A DNA stretch of 64,000 nt from Rhodospirillales bacterium (GTDB taxonomy: Bacteria > Pseudomonadota > Alphaproteobacteria > Rhodospirillales > Defluviicoccaceae). The position numbers and the translations under genes were made by a program. The stretch spans positions 1,093,501 to 1,157,500 of the forward strand of contig JADJQT010000001.1 of assembly GCA_016712595.1 (NCBI GenBank). Reading direction: 5' to 3'. Shown here one piece after another: positions 28,395 to 38,093 of the stretch. Numbering within the stretch: the first letter of the stretch is position 1; every line of letters begins with the position of its first letter. The notes under the pieces were generated by a model, which saw only the letters and a list, made by a program, of their open reading frames with translations, ran no database searches and was not told the origin of the DNA.

Positions 28395-29495
28395 TCACGC
28401 TGCCGCGGCGCGACCGGGGCCGGCCGCGGGCATGGCCCCGGCCTTGCGGAAGCGCTCTTCGGCGACCTGATCGGCGACGATATTGGTGGGCAGACCGTCG
28501 ATGTGGGCGCGGGTGAAAATCTCGCTCAGCGTTCCGCCAATGCCCTCGATGTGCCGGGCGATGACATCCCGATCGAACTGTCCGCGTCGTTCGTACCAGA
28601 CATCGATAATACCCCCAGCGTTAATCACGTAGTCCGGCGCGTAGAGGATGTCACGCTCCATCAGGTCTGTTCCGTGACGGGCTTCTGAGAGCTGGTTGTT
28701 GGCGGCGCCGGCGACGATGCGGGCACGAAGATGCGGGATCGTCAGATCATTCAGGACTGCGCCCATGGCGCATGGCGCGAAGACGTCGACGTCAAGACCA
28801 TAAATCTCGTCCGGCGCCACCGCGGTGGCGCCAAAGGCGTCGACGGCCCGCGTGAGCTGGTCACGGTAGATATCTGTCACCCAGAGCTTCGCGCCTGCCT
28901 GATGCAGCAGCCGGGCAAGTCGGAAGCCAACGCTACCGACGCCCTGGATGGCGATGCGCAACCCTTCGAGATCGTTTCGGCCGAGGCCGTGTCGGACGGC
29001 AGCGCCCAGACCGACGAAGGTGCCGAGAGCGGTTGCGGGCGAGGGATCGCCATCGCGGATACCGCCGTCCGCCGCCTGCCGGTCAAGAATACCGGCGACA
29101 TGCGCGGTCTCCTCGGCCATCAGCTTCATGTCGGCGACGGAGGTTCCGGAATCCTCGGCGGCGATGTAACGGCCGCCGAGTCCGTCGATGGCGTGGGCCA
29201 TCGCGCGCAGCAAAACCTCAGTTTTCTCGGTGCGCGGATTGCCGATGATCACCGACTTTCCCCCGCCGATGTCGAGATTGGCAACCGCGGACTTGTAGGT
29301 CATGCCGCGGGACAGGCGGAGAACGTCGTGCAGAGCTTCCTCGTCCGAGGCATATGGCCACATCCGGCAGCCGCCGAGCGAAGGCCCGCGATTGGTATTA
29401 TGGACCGCGATAATGGCCCGCAGGCCGGCCGCCGGCTTGGAAACGAACACAACCTCTTCATGATCGTCGAAGTCCCGGTGGCTGAAAACGGACAT
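28395..29495 (-). CDS. Leucine/valine/phenylalanine dehydrogenase-type enzyme
   Basis: A 366-residue member of the Glu/Leu/Phe/Val dehydrogenase family. LRAIIAVHNTNRGPSLGGCRMWPYAS and MTYKSAVANLDIGGGKSVIIG hold the catalytic lysine and substrate site. The Rossmann domain has IQGVGSVGFRLARLLHQAGA for NAD. It reversibly deaminates a branched-chain or aromatic amino acid to the 2-oxo acid. The C-terminus is Ala/Pro-rich. It is the last clearly chromosomal gene before the accessory region. Confidence 0.87.
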   Translation of the reverse strand: MSVFSHRDFDDHEEVVFVSKPAAGLRAIIAVHNTNRGPSLGGCRMWPYASDEEALHDVLRLSRGMTYKSAVANLDIGGGKSVIIGNPRTEKTEVLLRAMAHAIDGLGGRYIAAEDSGTSVADMKLMAEETAHVAGILDRQAADGGIRDGDPSPATALGTFVGLGAAVRHGLGRNDLEGLRIAIQGVGSVGFRLARLLHQAGAKLWVTDIYRDQLTRAVDAFGATAVAPDEIYGLDVDVFAPCAMGAVLNDLTIPHLRARIVAGAANNQLSEARHGTDLMERDILYAPDYVINAGGIIDVWYERRGQFDRDVIARHIEGIGGTLSEIFTRAHIDGLPTNIVADQVAEERFRKAGAMPAAGPGRAAAA

Positions 29496-29954
29496 TGCAA
29501 TGATATCCTTGCTAAAAGTTCCAGGGGCAAAAGCCTTAAGATAATCCGTCCACCCGCGACGTGCCAGTCGTGCGCCTCATTGCGTACCAGGGATTGCATC
29601 GCGCCAGCCGGACCGCCTTGAGCGAAACGGACTCGATGCGTTGCCCATCGGCGCTGCCGGGGAAGTCTGCACGTCCGGCGTCCACGGCGAAAGGACCGGC
29701 GTCACACCGCTGAGCGCAGAACACCCGGCGCCAGTGCGTTGAACCGGCGGGGACGCGCAATCGGCGGGAACATGGGGGGGGGGATGGGTCGTTTCAGCAC
29801 GGCGCAAAACACAGCAGGATTCAAGGAGTCCCCCATGCGGGGATCCCTATGGCGGGGCTGTGCCGCAAGCGTTGATTGCCACTGGAACGGGGCCGTGCCT
29901 TGAATTCAGCCGGGCCGTTGCAATCCCTTCCAGGGGCAGTTGATATGTAATTGC
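29496..29954. other. Gap at the left edge of the accessory region
   Basis: 459 bp between the leucine-dehydrogenase-like gene start and the IS66 relic. It includes an 11-base G homopolymer (29774-29784) and, near 29830, short G/C-rich repeats. No gene is supported. It probably contains the dehydrogenase promoter and an old IS66 end, but terminal repeats could not be defined. Confidence 0.35.
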
Positions 29955-30755
29955 TCACCTCCCTGGCGATCGGGCCGGGAGGGTTTGCTCGAAGGTTCCG
30001 TTGAGGAGCTGGCCGATAGCCTGGCGGGCGGTGTGGCCGTGGAGCCTGGCGGTACCGATGACGGAGCGGTAGCCGGCGTGGATGTGGGCGCCCCATTTCG
30101 AGCGGAAGCCACCGGTGACCTTGCGGAACACCACCGACGGGCGGATTTCCCGTTCGCAGGCGTTGTTGGTCGTCGGCACGTCGGGGTCTTCGAGGAAGAC
30201 GAAGAACTTCGTCCGCCATGCCTTGAGCGCGGTCTGCAGTTCGCGGCCGGCCGGGTGTGCGGCGGGGTTGGCGAGGAGCGCATCGAGGCGGCGTTCGGCA
30301 CGACTTCGGTAGCATCGCAGCGTCGTCGGTCGCAGGGGCGTCGCGCCGCCGGCCGATGCGGATCGCCCAGCGTAGCAGGTCGCGCAAGCGCGGGGCGAAG
30401 ACGGTGTCACCGCAGTCGATGGCGTACTGGACGTTGCGCAGCACATGGGCAAGGCAGACCTGGTGTGCCGGCGCCAGATCCTGCTGGCCGGCGTGTCGGT
30501 CAGCGCCCGCGCCCAGCCCGAGCGCGATGGCCGCGGCTTGCGCCGCTTGCTGCCGTCGTTCTTGTCCGCGGGCACGCCCGGTTTCCGGTCCTGCGACGGC
30601 GGCGTGGGGCTGTTCTGCGACGTCTTCTTCGGCTTCGCCAGCAGCGCCTCGAGCTCCGCGATGCGCACCGCCTGCCGCTCGATCAACGCCGCCTGCTCCG
30701 TGAGCAGCGCGTCCTTCTCCCGGTCACTGAGGCGGTACCGAAACGGCGGAGGCAT
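29955..30755 (-). pseudogene. IS66-family transposase, internally deleted and frameshifted
   Basis: The N-terminus has the IS66 coiled coil (ALIERQAVRIAELEALLAKP, then QNSPTPPSQDRKPG). The C-terminus has DVPTTNNACEREIRPSVVF, FRSKWGAHIHAGYRSVIGTA. The middle, containing most of the DDE core, is missing. The segment LRNVQYAIDCGDTVFAPRLR is in a different frame (about 30300-30444), so at least two frame changes and one deletion occurred. No TnpA/TnpB partners are present. The truncated IS5 copy abuts its 5' side. Confidence 0.85.
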
Positions 30756-30814
30756 CCATACCTTGACTCACATCCAGCCCGCCCGCGCAACCCGAAAATG
30801 CCAACCCGGTGAGC

Positions 30815-31077
30815 AGTTACCCTACGCCGGGCCGGTGTTCAATGATGGTCTGGCGAACGCCTTGCCGGGCCTGGCAACCGATATCGTCCGCCGCTGCGAT
30901 CAAGCCAAAGGCTTCGTCGTTCTGCCCAAGCGCTGGATCGTCGAACGCACCATCGGCTGGCTCGGTCGATGTCGTCGTCTCGCCAAGGACTGGGAAAACC
31001 TCAACCACAACGCGCTCGCCTTCCTCCGCCTCGCCTCCATCCGCCTGATGCTCAGAAAGCTCTGTAATCCCTCATAG
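30815..31077 (+). pseudogene. IS5-family transposase, C-terminal fragment
   Basis: The frame ends with GFVVLPKRWIVERTIGWLGR, CRRLAKDWENLNHNALAFLR and LRKLCNPS, the C-terminus of IS5/IS427-group transposases with the last catalytic glutamate (WIVERT). The upstream two thirds of the gene are missing; the sequence before about 30815 belongs to the oppositely oriented IS66 relic. The short repeat GAGTCTCCGGACGGACTCT follows the stop at about 31077. Confidence 0.8.
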
Positions 31078-31142
31078 AGTCTCCGGACGGACTCTAAGGC
31101 CTCGGAGCGATCGGTGCGTCGCATTACGCAAAGCGCCTGCAT

Positions 31143-32033
31143 TCACCTCGGCGTCTGTTTTAGGTCGCGCAAGACCCGCTCGAACGCCTGTTGGTAGGCG
31201 TCGTGGTCCTTCCACTTGCGGAAGTCGCCGATGTGGCGCTGGTCGCTGAGCTTCACCGCCCACGGCTCGGAGGTCGTTTTCACCTCCTCGTCGATCCGGA
31301 CAGGAAACAATACGACCTGCCCGCGGCGCTTCTCCTCGGCGAACGCCTTGCTGACCTCGTCCTCGACCCAATCACTGGCGATCGCGTTTTCGGAGAGGAT
31401 TAGCAGCACCTTGTCCCGGACGCGAATGGCGGCGTCGATCGCGTCCCATGTCTTTGCGCCGATCGGCAGGTCGTGCGGCGCGAACCAGCAGCGCACGCCA
31501 CTGTTCTGCAGGTCGGCGTGCAGCCGCTTGGCGAAAGCATCGTCCTTCGACGAGTAGCTGATGAAGCAGGAGTAATACTGGATCGCCTGGTCGAGCAGCG
31601 AGGGCAGGTAATCAATCAGCCGGTCGGGCAGGCCGCAGCCACGCAGGAAGGCCAAGGGCAGGCGGCCCGATTGCTGCAAGGTGCGGTGATCGATCACGCT
31701 CGGCCCGCGATGAATGCAAGCTTCCAGGCCTTGTGTCGCGCTCAGATCGACGTTCACGAACACGGTCTCGTAAAGCCACGCCTGGCGGAGGTCCGCCCCG
31801 TCGAGCTTGGCCCTCTGGAGGCGCGCCCCGGAGAGGTGTGCCCTGTGGAGGTCCGCCCCGACGAGCTTCGCCTCGCGGAGGTCCGCCTCGACGAGGAGTG
31901 CGCAGCTGAGGTCCGCCCCATTGAGGTTCGCCCCATTGAGGTTCGGTAGTATCTGACGGGGGTGCTGTTCCCGCCAGTCATTCCAGGCATCCACCCCCGC
32001 GCGCAACTGGGCCAAGTGCTGTTCGTTCGCCAT
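31143..32033 (-). CDS. Pentapeptide-repeat protein with C-terminal TIR domain
   Basis: A 296-residue protein. Residues about 29-96 are pentapeptide repeats (NLNGANLNGADL, EADLREAKLVGADLHRAHL), a right-handed quadrilateral helix. Residues about 154-296 form a TIR domain: YSCFISYSSKDDAFAKRLHA, then DLQNSGVRCWFAPHDLPIGA, VLLILSENAIASDWVEDEV and FPVRIDEE. The glutamate in WVEDEV (E226) matches the catalytic position of NAD-cleaving TIRs. ATG 32033 follows a GGGGGCGGTGG ribosome-binding-like stretch; the upstream frame is not family-like. Inference: an NADase effector or signalling adaptor. A pentapeptide-FGE protein lies 10 kb away in the DGR locus. Confidence 0.85.
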   Translation of the reverse strand: MANEQHLAQLRAGVDAWNDWREQHPRQILPNLNGANLNGADLSCALLVEADLREAKLVGADLHRAHLSGARLQRAKLDGADLRQAWLYETVFVNVDLSATQGLEACIHRGPSVIDHRTLQQSGRLPLAFLRGCGLPDRLIDYLPSLLDQAIQYYSCFISYSSKDDAFAKRLHADLQNSGVRCWFAPHDLPIGAKTWDAIDAAIRVRDKVLLILSENAIASDWVEDEVSKAFAEEKRRGQVVLFPVRIDEEVKTTSEPWAVKLSDQRHIGDFRKWKDHDAYQQAFERVLRDLKQTPR

Positions 32034-32201
32034 CCACCGCCCCCTTTGCGAAAGCGAGCATAAGCCTGGCCGCCGGACGGTGGAAGCGGCTCTGTTGGCC
32101 TTTCCGTAACCGACGTGCCAAAAGATTCTACGAGCCTCGGCGGCGGTTTGGCGGGTTGATAGCCACTTGGCGGCACCCGCTGTCAATCGGCAAGGAATAA
32201 G

Positions 32202-33122
32202 GGCTCTTCTCTATTCGGCGGTTTGAGGTCAAGCGCTTTCAGGCGGTTCGCCGTTTCGTCGGTTGCTGTCGCTCGCGGATCCGCGCTTCTCTTCGGGATC
32301 AGCCGTTTGGCTCTCCCAGCATGGGATCAGGAAGATGGGGTGGAACAATCTGACGCGCGTCCTGATCACGTGTCGGGCGACCGGCACAAGAGCCCAGGCG
32401 AACTCACCCCATCCATCGTCCCGCGAGGGACATCGGCCCGCTGGCTGGCGGAACTCAAGGTTTCCTTCTCGTTTGGCACGAGGCTTCGCAGACCCGTCAG
32501 ACAGAAGCCGGAATGCTCTCCCTGGTCCAGCGGAACTCCGTGCCGTCCATCCACATGCGATGCATGATCACCGCCAGTCGGCGGGCGAGCGCGACGATCG
32601 CCTTTTGCAGGCCGCGCCGTTTGGCGATGTTCATTGCCCAGGCCTTTAGCCACGACCATTTCTGTGCTCGCGTCAGCATGACCTGAGCGGCTTCGTAGAG
32701 CAGGTGACGCATCATCTCGTCCCCGCACAGCGAGATCCGACCCAGCCGGTGGCTCTCGCCTGACTGATGCAGCACGGGCGTCAGCCCCAAGGCTGGGCCG
32801 ACAGCCTTTGAGCTCGTGAACCGTGCTGGACTGTCGATGGTGCTTCGGAACGCCAGCGATACGACCGGACCGACGCCGGGTATCGTCATCAACCGCCGGC
32901 AGACGGCGTCATCTCGAACGATCGCGAGCAGCCTGCGGTGGAGTGCCATGAACGCCTCGCGAAGCTGTTTCCTGGATGCCAGTAGCGGTTCCATGATTTC
33001 GACGAGGTCGGGCAAGCCCTCAACAAGCTCCCGGATCCGTTGGTCGAATTTGAGCACGCCGACGACGCCGACCTTGAGCCCGAAGTTGCGCAGCAGGCCG
33101 CGGATGTCGTTCTCGATGGCGA
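32202..33122 (-). mobile_element. Truncated IS110/IS1111-type element (copy 1)
   Basis: A 921-bp direct repeat of 38908-39827, about 95% identical by eye. It contains the last 186+ codons of an IS110-family transposase (stop at 32497; SKAVGPALGLTPVLHQSGES, HLLYEAAQVMLTRAQ) and 295 bp of non-coding DNA downstream of the gene up to base 32202. The 5' part of the transposase, with the DEDD catalytic domain, is missing. Homology to copy 2 stops abruptly at 33122. Confidence 0.85.
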
Positions 33123-33199
33123 AAGGAGATTGCCGGGCGCGATGTCACGCCCGTTCAGCCGGGGTGAACGCGTCGTGGATGGGTGGGTAAACTCCATCG

Positions 33200-33385
33200 G
33201 GCTCGCCGCCGGCGACCATGGTACTGGTGATCGGCGGTGTTTTCTACAGCGTCGGCGTCGTATTCTACCTGTGGGAGTAGCTCGCCTATCAGCAGGCGAT
33301 CTGGCATGCCTTCGTTGCGGCTGCCGCCGCCTGCCATTGCGCGGTGGTGGTGGGCGAGATTGCCCTGCCCGGTACTTTCGCCTGA
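33200..33385 (+). pseudogene. Relic of a hemolysin III (HlyIII/TrhA) family gene
   Basis: From ATG 33218 the frame reads VLVIGGVFYSVGVVFYLWE, then an in-frame TAG (33278-33280), then AYQQAIWHAFVAAAAACHC and VVVGEI before TGA at 33385. The order (GG.FYS.GVVFY, then IWH.FV...A..CH) is the C-terminal two-helix end of the hemolysin III membrane family. The start of the gene is missing, cut at the truncated IS110. With an internal stop it cannot encode a full protein. Confidence 0.5.
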
Positions 33386-33736
33386 TGCACGAGGTCGACG
33401 CCTCATTCGAGCCGGCGGCTCGTCGAGGCCTATAGTCGGATCAAGTCTGTGCTGGCGAGTTGACCGTCCCGGCTGCAGGCATTGCTGTAGGTCGCCAGCA
33501 CCGCACCGGTGATGCCGCCGCTGCGCAGCGCGATGTTGCATGCCGCTCGAAGCAGACCGCGCACTGGGTCGTCGCTCCGTCCTGCAACAGGATGGCGGCG
33601 ACGATGGTGGCCCCGGTGCTGACGGCCGCGCAAAGGAAGGCGGTGGCGCAGAACAACGGCTTGAACGGTCTTTTGCTGAGCCGCGATCAGTTTTTCGATG
33701 TCGACACCGGGTGATGGGAGGTTGCGCGTCGACCTC
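33386..33736. other. Gap with no intact gene
   Basis: 351 bp between the hemolysin III relic and the stop of the large CheB/CheR/GGDEF/EAL gene. On the minus strand around 33440-33660 a short frame with a hydrophobic stretch (FLCAAVSTGATIVAAILLQD) is seen. It is not recognised and is likely another gene fragment. Confidence 0.3.
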
Positions 33737-36700
33737 CTAGAGCAGGCTTTCCAGAGGCATAGGAGCAGCGAACGCGTAGCCCTGCGCGTAGTCGACACCC
33801 AGGTGCCGCAGGCGGTCCACGACAGCACCATTGTGCGCGTGCTCGGCGATGGTAGCGATGCCGAGCGTGTGGCCGAGCTCGTTGATCGCCGCCACCATGG
33901 CTTCGTCCTGAGGATTGTCGGCCATGTGCTCCACGAAACTTCCGTCGATCTTCAGGTAGTCGGCAGGCAGGACTCGCAGGTACCGGAAGGACGAGAAGCC
34001 GCTGCCGAAATCGTCCAGAGCGAAGCGGCTGCCCAGCGCCTTCATCTCGCCGATAAACTCTATCGTCTGATCGAGGTTGTGAATGGCGGCGGTCTCGGTG
34101 ATCTCGAAGCAGATCCTGTCCGACGGCATGCAATACACCTTCAACTGGTCGGCCACGAACTTCGCGAAGTCGCCGGTGTTCAACGAGCCGCCCGAGAGAT
34201 TGATCGCAATCCCGGCCGATGTGCGGCCACGTTCGGCGTAAGTGCGGAACGCTGTTGCGACGACCCAGCGATCAATAGCAGCCATCAAACCGAAGCGCTC
34301 GGCCGCCGGAATGAACGTTTTCGGGAGCATCACGTCATCTTCATTGCCCAGCAGCCGGATCAGGATCTCGTAATGGAGCTGTGCTGCACTGCGGTCCGCC
34401 GCCAGCGAAACGATCGGCTGCCCAAATAGGCGGAAGCGGTTCTGCTCGAGCGCCTGTTTCAACGTCGAGGCGATGAAGATTTGCGCGTGATGTGGTGAAG
34501 GCTCGGCGCCGTATACAATTACTCGGTTTCTCCCGTTCTCTTTCGCCGTGTAGCACGCCACGTCAGCTTGGCTCAAAACTTGAGCCGCGCTCTCGGATCG
34601 GGCGGTGATGGCAACGACGCCGGCGCTCGTGCCGACCTGAAAGGAGCGGCCTTCCCAAACGAAGCGCCACTCCCGAAAGGTGGCAACGATGATCTCGGCA
34701 ATGCGGCTTGCTTCGGATAGAGTGCAAGTCTCCAAGAGAAGCGCAAACTCGTCCCCGCCCAGCCGGGCAAGCGTATCCCGCTCTCGGAACTTGCCGGCCA
34801 AAAGTCCCCGTACCTGCTGCAGCAACCCGTCGCCGGCGGCGTGACCGGCGGTGTCGTTGATGAGCTTGAACTGGTCCAGATCGAAGTAGCAGAGCACGTG
34901 TTCCGAACCGTGCAGCTTGGCGCTAAGCACAGCCCGCTGGAGGTGCCGTTCGAACTCGCGGCGGTTGGGCAGGCCGGTCAGCCCGTCGTGGGCGGCGTCG
35001 TGCTTCAGTCGCGCCTCGGCGTGGATTCGCGCGGTGACATCCTCGATGGCGAGCAGGATCAGATTCTCGCGGCCGCTGTCGCCCAGAATCCTGCGGGCGC
35101 AGAGCAGCATGATGCGCCGGCCGAGTCCCGGGAAGTCATGTTCGACCGAAAAGTCATCGATCTTCGCGTCCGTGCGCAGGACTGTGTCCAGCAATGACCG
35201 CAGCGGCGGGATGTCCCATTGCCGGTTTCCGAGCTCGTACAGGAGGCTGTTTTCCGTCTCGGTCGCAGAGTCCGCGAACAGCATATGGAAGGCCCGGTTG
35301 GCCGATCGGATGCGCAACTCGGAGTCGAGGACCAACAGCGGCTGCCGAATGGTCTCGACGATGGTTTCGGCATAGATCCGCGCCTCGTTGATCGCGTCCG
35401 CCGTCTGCTTGCGCTCGGTGATGTCGACGAAGGTGACGACGACGCCGGCGATGCGGTCGTCCTGCGTGCGGTAGGGGAGCATGCGTCGCAGGTACCACCC
35501 GCCGACGTTGCTCCGCACTTCGGCCTCGATGCGGATCAGCTTGTCGAGCACCGTCGCGGCGTCGCGCAGCAGGTCTGCGTCGGCGAACTTCAAGGCGAAA
35601 TGCCCGATCGGCCGACCGATATCGGAGGGCAGGAGATCGAGCAGGTCCCGGCTGCCCGGCGAGAACCAATTGATGCGCAAGTCGGTGTCCAGAAAAACGG
35701 TGGCGATGTCGGTGCTGTTCAGCAGATTGTCCAGGTTGTCGGAGAGCGTCTCCAGTTCCAGAATTTTGTTCTGCAGCTCACTGTTGATCGTATGCAGCTC
35801 CTCGTTGTAGGATTGCATCTCCTCCTTGGAGGTCTCCAGCTCTTCGTTGGTGGACTGCAGCTCCTCGTTGATCGAGGTGACTTCCTCGTTGGCGGCCTTC
35901 AGCTCCTCGTTCGCGCTCTCCATCTGCTGGATGGTGGTCTGCAGCTCGGTCCGGGTCGATCTCAACTCCTCTTCCAGGGCGCGCGTGCTCGCGGCGCCGT
36001 CCTCAGCGTCTTCGGGGAGGGCGCAGGCGCTCGAGCACAGCTCCGGTGTCGGCTCGAAGCTCATCAGCAGCAAGCCGGTCGGCCGCCCGGGCGCAGCCAA
36101 TGGCGCGACCGTCACCGACGTCGGGCGGACGGCGTCATCCTGATGGATGCGCACCACGAAAGTCACGCTTTCGGCCGTATCGATCGCCTGGCGCACCGCG
36201 CTGCGCAGTCGCGCCCGCAGCCCCAAGCGAGCCATCGCCACCACGTCGCGGGTCGGCTCCCCCGTCGGCTGTTGCAGATAGTCAGCCGTCGGGCCGTGGA
36301 AGTACAGGATGCGGCCCTTTTGGTCGATCAACACCGAGGCCGGGGCATACCGCTCCAGCAGCGCGCGTCGCGCCACATCGGCGGCCCGAGCGGACAGCTC
36401 CGGGTCCGGCTTAGCGAGCACCTCCCCGCCATGCGACCACACCGGTGTGCCAAGCACCGGGAAATCCAGGACGTCGTGCCGGGTCGGGCCAAGCCGGCGG
36501 TAGAGCCTCCACTTCTTCGAGACTTGTTCGAACAGCTCGTCATTCCGTCCGATCGTTTCCGCGTTCCCGAGAAACAGCGCTCCGCCCTCGCGCAAGGCGA
36601 AATGGAACAGGGCCAGGATCCTCCCCTGCGCCTGCCCGTCGAGATAGATCAGCAGGTTGCGGCAAGAGATCAGGTCGAGGCGCGAAAACGGCGGATCGCT

Positions 36701-37891
36701 GAGCAGGTTATGCTGAGCGAACACCACTCGTTCACGCAGTTCCTTCTTGATCTGGTAGGAGTCGTCGAGCGTGTTGAAGAAACGCCTTAGGCGCTCCGGC
36801 GAAATCGCCTCGGCGGCGGCCGCGGGATAGATGCCGTCGCGCGCAACTCTCAGATTATCCTCTTGGGGGTCCGTTGCGAAGATCTTCACATCGAACTGCT
36901 TCCACGCCGCCTCGGCCCGCTCGAGCGCCAGCATGGCCAGCGAATAGGCTTCCTCGCCGGAGGCGCAGGCCGGCACCCAGAAGCGCATCTCCGCACCTGG
37001 TTTCCGCTCGGCGGCCAGCGGCGCGAGCACTGTCGCATCCAACGCCTCCCACGCCTTGGGGTCACGGAAGAAGCCGGTGACGCTGATCATCAGGTCCTTG
37101 GCGAGCGCCTTGATCTCAGCCGGGTTCGCGCGCAACAGCTCGGCATAGTCGGCCAGCGTCTCCCGGTCGCTGAGACCCATGCGTCGATGAATGCGGCGGA
37201 GCAGCGTGCTCCGCTTGTAGCCGCCGAACGCGTGACCCGACCGGCTCCGCGTGAGCGCCAGGATCGCCTCCAGCATGGAAGGAGGTTCATCGGGTATCCC
37301 GGTTCCGATCCCATCCGGAGTGGCAATGTAGCGGTGCCGGACGTAGCGCAGCAGCGCCTCCGGCATCTTCTCGGGGGCGAGAACTTGATCGGCGACCCCC
37401 GCCGAGATCGCGCTGCGCGGCATGCCGTCGAACTGTGCGCTTGCCAGATCCTGGACCAGCGTCATGCCGCCTCGCGCCTTGATCTCTCTGAGACCGTGGG
37501 TTCCGTTGTTTCCAGTTCCGGAGAGGACGATGCCGACCGCCCGTTCCTGGCATTCCTCCGCCAAGGTCTCGAAGAAGACGTCGATCGGGTGACGGTGGCC
37601 GCGCGGCTCGGCAGGTACGGAGAGGCGCAGCGTGCCGTCGAGAATCGTCAACGTCCGGTCGGGGACGATCACATGGACGCGGTTGGGCTCGGCGGCCATG
37701 CCGTCCGCGACTTCCACCACCGGCATGGCCGTGCGGCGGCCAAGCAACTGCGCCAAAGCGCTCTCGCGGGTCGGATCTAAGTGCAGAATGATGACCAAGG
37801 CACACCCGCTATCAGCGGGCATCGCATCGAGAAAGCGGCTCGCCGCTTCCAGTCCGCCCGCCGACGCACCGATGCCGACCACCGGGATCAC
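33737..37891 (-). CDS. CheB-CheR-coiled coil-PAS-PAS-GGDEF-EAL fusion protein
   Basis: A 1384-residue protein starting at GTG 37891 (GGGAG upstream). Domains in order: CheB-like methylesterase (1-190; VVGIGASAGGLEA gives Ser10, LHLDP His37); CheR-like methyltransferase (about 205-480; VPACASGEEAYSLAM SAM site); a long coiled coil of repeated NEEL heptads (about 610-700); two PAS domains; GGDEF (ARLGGDEFALLLE, with the inhibitory RERD five residues ahead); and EAL (YEILIRL, FEITE, ALDDFGSGFSS, LKIDGSFV). In CheB the usual catalytic Asp of GTGxDG is Asn129 (GTGNNG), so methylesterase activity is doubtful. GGDEF and EAL motifs look intact, so it could make and break cyclic di-GMP. CheB-CheR-PAS proteins usually end in a histidine kinase; the GGDEF-EAL output is uncommon. 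Confidence 0.92.
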   Translation of the reverse strand: MIPVVGIGASAGGLEAASRFLDAMPADSGCALVIILHLDPTRESALAQLLGRRTAMPVVEVADGMAAEPNRVHVIVPDRTLTILDGTLRLSVPAEPRGHRHPIDVFFETLAEECQERAVGIVLSGTGNNGTHGLREIKARGGMTLVQDLASAQFDGMPRSAISAGVADQVLAPEKMPEALLRYVRHRYIATPDGIGTGIPDEPPSMLEAILALTRSRSGHAFGGYKRSTLLRRIHRRMGLSDRETLADYAELLRANPAEIKALAKDLMISVTGFFRDPKAWEALDATVLAPLAAERKPGAEMRFWVPACASGEEAYSLAMLALERAEAAWKQFDVKIFATDPQEDNLRVARDGIYPAAAAEAISPERLRRFFNTLDDSYQIKKELRERVVFAQHNLLSDPPFSRLDLISCRNLLIYLDGQAQGRILALFHFALREGGALFLGNAETIGRNDELFEQVSKKWRLYRRLGPTRHDVLDFPVLGTPVWSHGGEVLAKPDPELSARAADVARRALLERYAPASVLIDQKGRILYFHGPTADYLQQPTGEPTRDVVAMARLGLRARLRSAVRQAIDTAESVTFVVRIHQDDAVRPTSVTVAPLAAPGRPTGLLLMSFEPTPELCSSACALPEDAEDGAASTRALEEELRSTRTELQTTIQQMESANEELKAANEEVTSINEELQSTNEELETSKEEMQSYNEELHTINSELQNKILELETLSDNLDNLLNSTDIATVFLDTDLRINWFSPGSRDLLDLLPSDIGRPIGHFALKFADADLLRDAATVLDKLIRIEAEVRSNVGGWYLRRMLPYRTQDDRIAGVVVTFVDITERKQTADAINEARIYAETIVETIRQPLLVLDSELRIRSANRAFHMLFADSATETENSLLYELGNRQWDIPPLRSLLDTVLRTDAKIDDFSVEHDFPGLGRRIMLLCARRILGDSGRENLILLAIEDVTARIHAEARLKHDAAHDGLTGLPNRREFERHLQRAVLSAKLHGSEHVLCYFDLDQFKLINDTAGHAAGDGLLQQVRGLLAGKFRERDTLARLGGDEFALLLETCTLSEASRIAEIIVATFREWRFVWEGRSFQVGTSAGVVAITARSESAAQVLSQADVACYTAKENGRNRVIVYGAEPSPHHAQIFIASTLKQALEQNRFRLFGQPIVSLAADRSAAQLHYEILIRLLGNEDDVMLPKTFIPAAERFGLMAAIDRWVVATAFRTYAERGRTSAGIAINLSGGSLNTGDFAKFVADQLKVYCMPSDRICFEITETAAIHNLDQTIEFIGEMKALGSRFALDDFGSGFSSFRYLRVLPADYLKIDGSFVEHMADNPQDEAMVAAINELGHTLGIATIAEHAHNGAVVDRLRHLGVDYAQGYAFAAPMPLESLL

Positions 37892-38093
37892 GGCGTGCTC
37901 CCGGTCCGCGGGCTCTCCGGCGCCTCCGTGCCGCGGGTCCCTCCACGACCCACGCGGGACGTGCTCAGCCTCTTCGTCGGTGCAACCGTCTGAGCTGCCG
38001 TCGGGCGGCAGGTAACGCCTTGAGTTGCCGTGTTCGAAAACGAACCCACGAGCCGCACCCTATTTGGCGACGAGTTGTGGGATAATTACCCCG

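Noticed and set aside
31473..31949. Plus-strand frame with repeated EVRP/ELR-like units
   Set aside because: It is the antisense of the pentapeptide repeats; the periodicity comes from the real gene on the minus strand.
35219..36790. 523-codon plus-strand ORF
   Set aside because: Antisense to the coiled-coil and CheR part of the CheB-CheR fusion; no family similarity and the opposite frame is clearly coding.
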